A stretch of DNA of 64,000 nt from Acidobacteriota bacterium (lineage in GTDB: Bacteria > Acidobacteriota > Blastocatellia > Pyrinomonadales > Pyrinomonadaceae). Below the pieces are notes generated by a model. That model searched no databases and was not told where the DNA came from. It saw only the letters and a list, made by a program, of their open reading frames with translations. A program made the translations under genes and the position numbers. The first letter of the stretch is position 1; every line of letters begins with the position of its first letter. This document shows, piece after piece, positions 60,370-64,000 of the stretch. The stretch spans positions 1-64,000 of the forward strand of contig JAFAVK010000138.1 in assembly GCA_019242475.1 (NCBI GenBank), in the 5' to 3' direction.

Positions 60370-62352
60370 ATGCGCGCTTTAGAGTTCAAGAAAATACCGT
60401 TTCGCCCAGTACAAAGAGAAAACGGATTGGTAGTCCCGTTTAGCGGGTACTTTTTTTGGGAGCGAGTCAAAAATAAAAACGCACAGGAAGAACCTGTAAG
60501 ACAACTTGTGCTTCATACTCTAGTAACTGAGTACGGATTTCCTGCGGAAGAGGTACATGAAGGCGGACTTATCGAGATTGAGCAGGAAGTACGTTTCGGG
60601 AGCGAGCAGAATAGAGCTTTTGCTGACATTGTTATAAAGAACTCTCGCCGTCATCCTTACATTTTTATCGAATGCGCTGAGCCTAACACGTCTATTGAAA
60701 GCAAATGGAATCAAATGAAGGGCAATGTTTCAGCCGAGTGGTCAGTTATTTTTGGGGGCATATCAAACGGGCGGGAGTTGCATTGGTACAAGAAATCTCA
60801 TAACCCCCGCGAAGTTGTTCCTGTTGATGATATAGCCCGGTACTCTGGCACATCTTATGGTAAAGGGGACGTGTCGCAAGACTTAATTGCACCTGTGCCA
60901 AGTGGTGGAGAACTAAAGACAGGGCTTACTCCATTTTCAACTACAACATTCAGAAGCGTTCTCGGGAATGAAAGAGACGGGCTGCACAAAACTTTATGGA
61001 GTGAAGATGGGTTAAATCCGGATGATTGCGTGGACGAATTAGTAAAACTTCTTTACGTTAAAGAATATGATGAGCGTAAGACAGTTGAAGAAGCTAAGCG
61101 AACGAATATCCCTCAATCATTTATCTTCAACGCTGAACGATTTAAAGAAGACCCTGACCAATTAGCCTCTAACGTTATCTCAGCCTTTGAAGAGGCTGTT
61201 AAAGCAGATAAGGATAAAATGATCCAACTTGGGCGTGCTGATGGCTCACGGCTGGTTTACGAGAACGAGCACATAAGCCTCAAGCCGTCCACAATTTATA
61301 AGGTCGTGCGCCAACTAGCGCCTTATAGCATTCTTGAAACGCCCTCAGACCTTCGCGGGCGTGTGTTTGAAAAATATCTGAGCACAACATTTCGGAAGGG
61401 CTTAGGGCAATACTTTACCCCTGAGCCGGTTGTCCGTTTGATGATCGGTTTGCTTGCGCCAAATGAAACCGATTACATCGGAGACCCTTTTTGCGGTAGC
61501 GGGCGCATGCTCACAATGGCTCTAGAGTATGTCCGTGCGCGCCGAACTGGCATAGCTAAGCCGGAAGATATGCATGGCTTTGCGACTACTCATCTTTTTG
61601 GTGTTGACATTAGCCGCAAGCTTGTTCGCATCGCTCAACAGAATGCAAGGTTGCATGATGATGAGTTTATTGATGCGCGGCAGAATGATTCACTTACTAA
61701 TATTCAGCAGTTAGGAGATATGCCACGGGCACACGGCTTCCGTCCCGGTGGATTGACAGCTATTGCTACGAACCCGCCATTTGGTGCTCCGATAAAAGAT
61801 GAGCATACCTTAGAGCTATTCCGCATAACTCGGCGGCAGCGTGGGGGACGAGTTACAACCGTCAAGTCAGAAGAAAAACAAGTCCTAGCTATAGATCGAT
61901 GTTTAGATATGTTGGCAAGTGAAGTGACCTTGCCAAGCGGGAAGGTTATTGGTGGCCGGATGGCAATTATTCTTCCTGATGGTGTACTGGCTAACAGCAA
62001 CACGCGAGTCATTCGCAATTGGTATCGAGAGAACGCTATCTTGCGCGCGGTAGTCAGCCTGCCTGCACATACCTTCATGCCGTTCGGGGCGGGAGTAAAA
62101 GCGTCCGTAGCCCTATTCGAGAAAAAGACCCCTCAGTGGGATGATTCTCAAGACTACGATGTTTACATGGCACGGGTTGACGATATTGGCTATGACGCCA
62201 AAGGCTCGGATCATAATTGTCCAAAATGCGTCGCTCGTCGTATCGACGCTGACGACGAAAATAAGTTCTGGACTATGAAGGCCAAAGATGAAATTGATGA
62301 AATTATAGAGGACTTTCATGCACAAATGGACTTAGGGTGGAGGCTGACATAA
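60370..62352 (+). CDS. hsdM: Type I-like DNA methyltransferase subunit with HSDR_N-like N-terminus
   Basis: ATG at 60370 follows GGGGGAAAGTT. Residues 30-170 resemble the N-terminal domain of type I R subunits (VRQLVLHTLVTEYGFPAEEV, EQEVRFGSEQNRAFADIVIK, YIFIECAEPNTSIE), a PD-(D/E)XK-like fold in which the ExK lysine seems lost (ECAE). The rest is an N6-adenine methyltransferase: GQYFTPEPVVRLMIG (near 346), SAM motif IGDPFCGSGRMLTMALEY (near 371), catalytic NPPFGAP (near 467). The length, 660 residues, exceeds classic HsdM. It modifies DNA as HsdM2S; no hsdR gene is visible in the window. Confidence 0.87.
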   Translation: MRALEFKKIPFRPVQRENGLVVPFSGYFFWERVKNKNAQEEPVRQLVLHTLVTEYGFPAEEVHEGGLIEIEQEVRFGSEQNRAFADIVIKNSRRHPYIFIECAEPNTSIESKWNQMKGNVSAEWSVIFGGISNGRELHWYKKSHNPREVVPVDDIARYSGTSYGKGDVSQDLIAPVPSGGELKTGLTPFSTTTFRSVLGNERDGLHKTLWSEDGLNPDDCVDELVKLLYVKEYDERKTVEEAKRTNIPQSFIFNAERFKEDPDQLASNVISAFEEAVKADKDKMIQLGRADGSRLVYENEHISLKPSTIYKVVRQLAPYSILETPSDLRGRVFEKYLSTTFRKGLGQYFTPEPVVRLMIGLLAPNETDYIGDPFCGSGRMLTMALEYVRARRTGIAKPEDMHGFATTHLFGVDISRKLVRIAQQNARLHDDEFIDARQNDSLTNIQQLGDMPRAHGFRPGGLTAIATNPPFGAPIKDEHTLELFRITRRQRGGRVTTVKSEEKQVLAIDRCLDMLASEVTLPSGKVIGGRMAIILPDGVLANSNTRVIRNWYRENAILRAVVSLPAHTFMPFGAGVKASVALFEKKTPQWDDSQDYDVYMARVDDIGYDAKGSDHNCPKCVARRIDADDENKFWTMKAKDEIDEIIEDFHAQMDLGWRLT

Positions 62353-63779
62353 TGGAGTCGGGGAAAGTTAAAGGATCAGAACTGCTTCACCGCCGCAATA
62401 CCGTAGAAGAATTTTACTCTCCGGCTGTCAAGCGAATTGAGTTGTTAAACTCGCGCTGCCACTATCCACTTGAGCCTGTCGCAAAGTTTGCTCACGTTCG
62501 TGGCGGAAAGCGACTACCAGCTAATACTCCATATTATGAAAATGAAGACGGAACAGGTGTCCCTTACATCCGAACTTGTGACATACATCCTGAGTCTGGC
62601 TCTATTGACTTAACAGATGTGGTTTATGTGGATGAGCAAACGCATCAGATTATTGCCAACTACCAGCTTCAAGAGAACGATATTGTAATTTCAATAGCGG
62701 GAACAATCGGAGCAATCGGGATGCTCCGCGAATCACTTGAACGGTGTAATTTCAACGAGAATATGGCAAAGGTACGTGTGTTCGACCCTGACTATCTGCC
62801 CGACTATGTTGCGGCTTACTTCGCCAGCGGGTTCGGACAGGCTTACATTGAATGGTTAAAGGGCGGGGCTGTTCAAGCTAAGTTAAGCCTTGAACGTATC
62901 AAGGAAATTCAAGTTCCCAAACTTTCATCCAGCGCTCAATCGCAAATAAGCGAAATCATGCAGTCTGCTTATAGTGAAAGGCAGAATCTTATTCAAGAAG
63001 CCGAGGAGCTTGGGCGTGGAATAAGTGAGTACGTGCTTGGGCGTTTAGGGGCAAGTTTAGAGATCAAGGCACATCAGCTAAGGCTTAAGATGTCGTTATC
63101 AAAATTGAAGCGCCGGGATGATCCTGAATACTATAGTCCTGAACGATTTGAGGCGATTGAGGCGATTAGACACTTATCTTTCCAGCGTAAGCCGTTAGGA
63201 AAGATTGTAACTTTTTCGGAGCGGCGAGTTGCACCCCAAGACTATTCTGACTCTACCTTCAACTATTTAAGCTTAGCGAATGTACAGTCCCACTCAGGAG
63301 AGCTTCTAGGTAATACCCTCGTTACCCGCGACGACGTAGCCAGTCAGTCAAATATCTTTGAGAAAGGCGATGTATTGTTCGGTAGGCTGCGCCCTTATCT
63401 TAATAAGGTTTATTGTGCTGATGAAGATATGTCCGAAGGGCTTTGCTCTACGGAGTTTTATGTGTTTCGGCCTGACAAATCATTTGATGAATTATTTCTG
63501 ACATACTACCTTCTCAGTCCCTTAGTAGTCGCCCAAACCAAGCATGCAACGACCGGAAGCGCATTGCCGCGACTGCTAAAACATGATTTCTCAGAGATAG
63601 AAGTGCCTCTTGTCCCTTTCGATGAGCAAATTAAAATCTCCGCAGAGATTAAAAACCGGCGACAAACTGTTCGGCAGAAGCTACAACGTGCAGAGAGTGT
63701 GGTTGATGAAGCGCGGAGGGAAGTTGATAAGCTGATCTTAGGTGAAGACTTTATATTCGAGGCTGAATCAGTTAATTAA
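62352..63779 (+). CDS. hsdS: Type I restriction specificity subunit
   Basis: The ATG at 62352 overlaps the stop of the hsdM-like gene (TAATG) and is preceded by GGTGGAGG. The 475-residue protein has the two target-recognition domains joined by central helices: TRD1 in residues 20-205 (CHYPLEPVAKFAHVRGGKRL, IVISIAGTIGAIGML, LSLERIKEIQVPKLSSSAQS), a helical spacer, and TRD2 in residues 250-440 (DPEYYSPERFEAIEA, LGKIVTFSERRVAPQDYSDS, GDVLFGRLRPYLNKVY, LPRLLKHDFSEIEVPLVPFD), ending in a coiled coil. It sets which bipartite sequence the methylase sees. It surely shares an mRNA with hsdM. Confidence 0.92.
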   Translation: MESGKVKGSELLHRRNTVEEFYSPAVKRIELLNSRCHYPLEPVAKFAHVRGGKRLPANTPYYENEDGTGVPYIRTCDIHPESGSIDLTDVVYVDEQTHQIIANYQLQENDIVISIAGTIGAIGMLRESLERCNFNENMAKVRVFDPDYLPDYVAAYFASGFGQAYIEWLKGGAVQAKLSLERIKEIQVPKLSSSAQSQISEIMQSAYSERQNLIQEAEELGRGISEYVLGRLGASLEIKAHQLRLKMSLSKLKRRDDPEYYSPERFEAIEAIRHLSFQRKPLGKIVTFSERRVAPQDYSDSTFNYLSLANVQSHSGELLGNTLVTRDDVASQSNIFEKGDVLFGRLRPYLNKVYCADEDMSEGLCSTEFYVFRPDKSFDELFLTYYLLSPLVVAQTKHATTGSALPRLLKHDFSEIEVPLVPFDEQIKISAEIKNRRQTVRQKLQRAESVVDEARREVDKLILGEDFIFEAESVN

Positions 63780-63806
63780 CACCCTGTGCCCTAGATTAGT
63801 CGTTTA

Positions 63807-64000
63807 ATGAGTATGAATCGTGATGACGAGCTTATCGGGTTAGGTGAAGCCGCGGAAGAATTTGGTATACCACGCCGTACACTCAGCAAGGCCGCTGCTG
63901 ACGGATTGCTCCATGCACGAAAGACGGCGGGGGCATGGTTGGTGACGCGGCAAGAAGTAAAAGATTACATTTCTAACCGTAAGCCCAAAATGGGTAGACC
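63807..64000 (+). CDS. Excisionase-like HTH protein, cut by the window edge
   Basis: The reading frame from ATG at 63807 is open to the end of the window (64 codons): MSMNRDDELIGLGEAAEEFG, then IPRRTLSKAAADGLLHARKT, AGAWLVTRQEVKDYISNRKP, KMGR. This is the MerR/excisionase-like HTH_17 pattern, in which a short winged helix recognises one DNA half-site. Such genes accompany integrases and toxin or restriction systems. The C-terminus is not visible, so the size of the protein and its function (element excision or regulation of the next gene) are unknown. A second in-frame ATG is at 63813. Confidence 0.78.
   Translation, partial: MSMNRDDELIGLGEAAEEFGIPRRTLSKAAADGLLHARKTAGAWLVTRQEVKDYISNRKPKMGR

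Larger units (their letters stand above)
52452..64000 (+). mobile_element. Integrative element in tRNA-Glu, right end outside the window
   Basis: The left end is the tRNA-Glu 3-prime fragment, followed directly by a tyrosine recombinase (52609-53772), an SF3/PrimPol replication gene (54761-57070), small unknown genes, regulators, and a type I-like hsdM-hsdS pair. Base composition is clearly less GC-rich than the rest of the window (roughly half against two thirds, by eye). No structural phage gene, relaxase or type IV secretion gene is visible in 11.5 kb. The element resembles phage-satellite or integrative cargo elements, but the right part is unseen. Confidence 0.85.

Overview
The window looks like a chromosome segment of a GC-rich Gram-negative (diderm) bacterium. 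My best guess is Acidobacteriota, perhaps class Blastocatellia. This is an inference from gene content: a DUF1800/DUF1501 pair, a DUF5995 protein, M28 and M2 peptidases, a bacterial eRF1-like protein, a lipoprotein N-acyltransferase (so an outer membrane), a prfB gene with the classical +1 frameshift, and spacers full of long inverted repeats. No rRNA or marker tree was available to prove it.

Layout. 1-14.7 kb: start of queE (minus strand), an ECF-like sigma factor with its zinc-finger anti-sigma protein, an acyl-CoA ligase, the DUF1800/DUF1501 pair, an M2 peptidase, a baeRF-type protein, small unknowns, an oxidoreductase and birA. 14.7-19.7 kb: an accessory patch between birA and coaX. It contains two attC-like sites in the same orientation with small genes (TonB-C-like protein, BrnT-like toxin with antitoxin, Nudix hydrolase, DUF1772-like membrane protein), which together look like an integron cassette cluster without an integrase; a membrane protein and a glycosyltransferase follow. 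19.7-25.9 kb: coaX, DUF5995 protein, unknowns, an RlmD-like methyltransferase and a radical SAM protein. 25.9-27.6 kb: a TIR-WD40-glycogen-binding-like fusion of lower GC. 27.6-52.4 kb: M28 peptidase, comEC, glycerate kinase, comEA-like protein, ftsK, prfB, lnt, an NfeD-like protein, a TPR lipid-pole/secretion-type protein, and an operon of hybrid histidine kinase, RsbQ-like hydrolase and PAS-STAS protein, then GNAT and APH-like proteins.

52.45 kb to the right edge: an integrative element of clearly lower GC. Its left junction is the 3-prime part of a tRNA-Glu(UUC) gene cut in the anticodon stem, followed by a tyrosine recombinase, a PrimPol-SF3 replication protein, unknown proteins, a TPR-Fis-type HTH regulator with a divergent small secreted peptide, a small winged-helix protein, and a type I-like modification/specificity pair (hsdM-hsdS), ending in an excisionase-like HTH gene cut by the window edge. 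No capsid, tail or conjugation gene is visible, so it resembles a satellite-like or cargo element. Its spacers hold three remarkable folded structures (53778-53846, 54682-54755, 57078-57163).

The best candidates for something undescribed are the TPR-HTH/secreted-peptide pair on the mobile element, the TIR-WD40-CBM fusion, the cassette cluster between birA and coaX, and the interspersed repeats that fold as three-way junctions.
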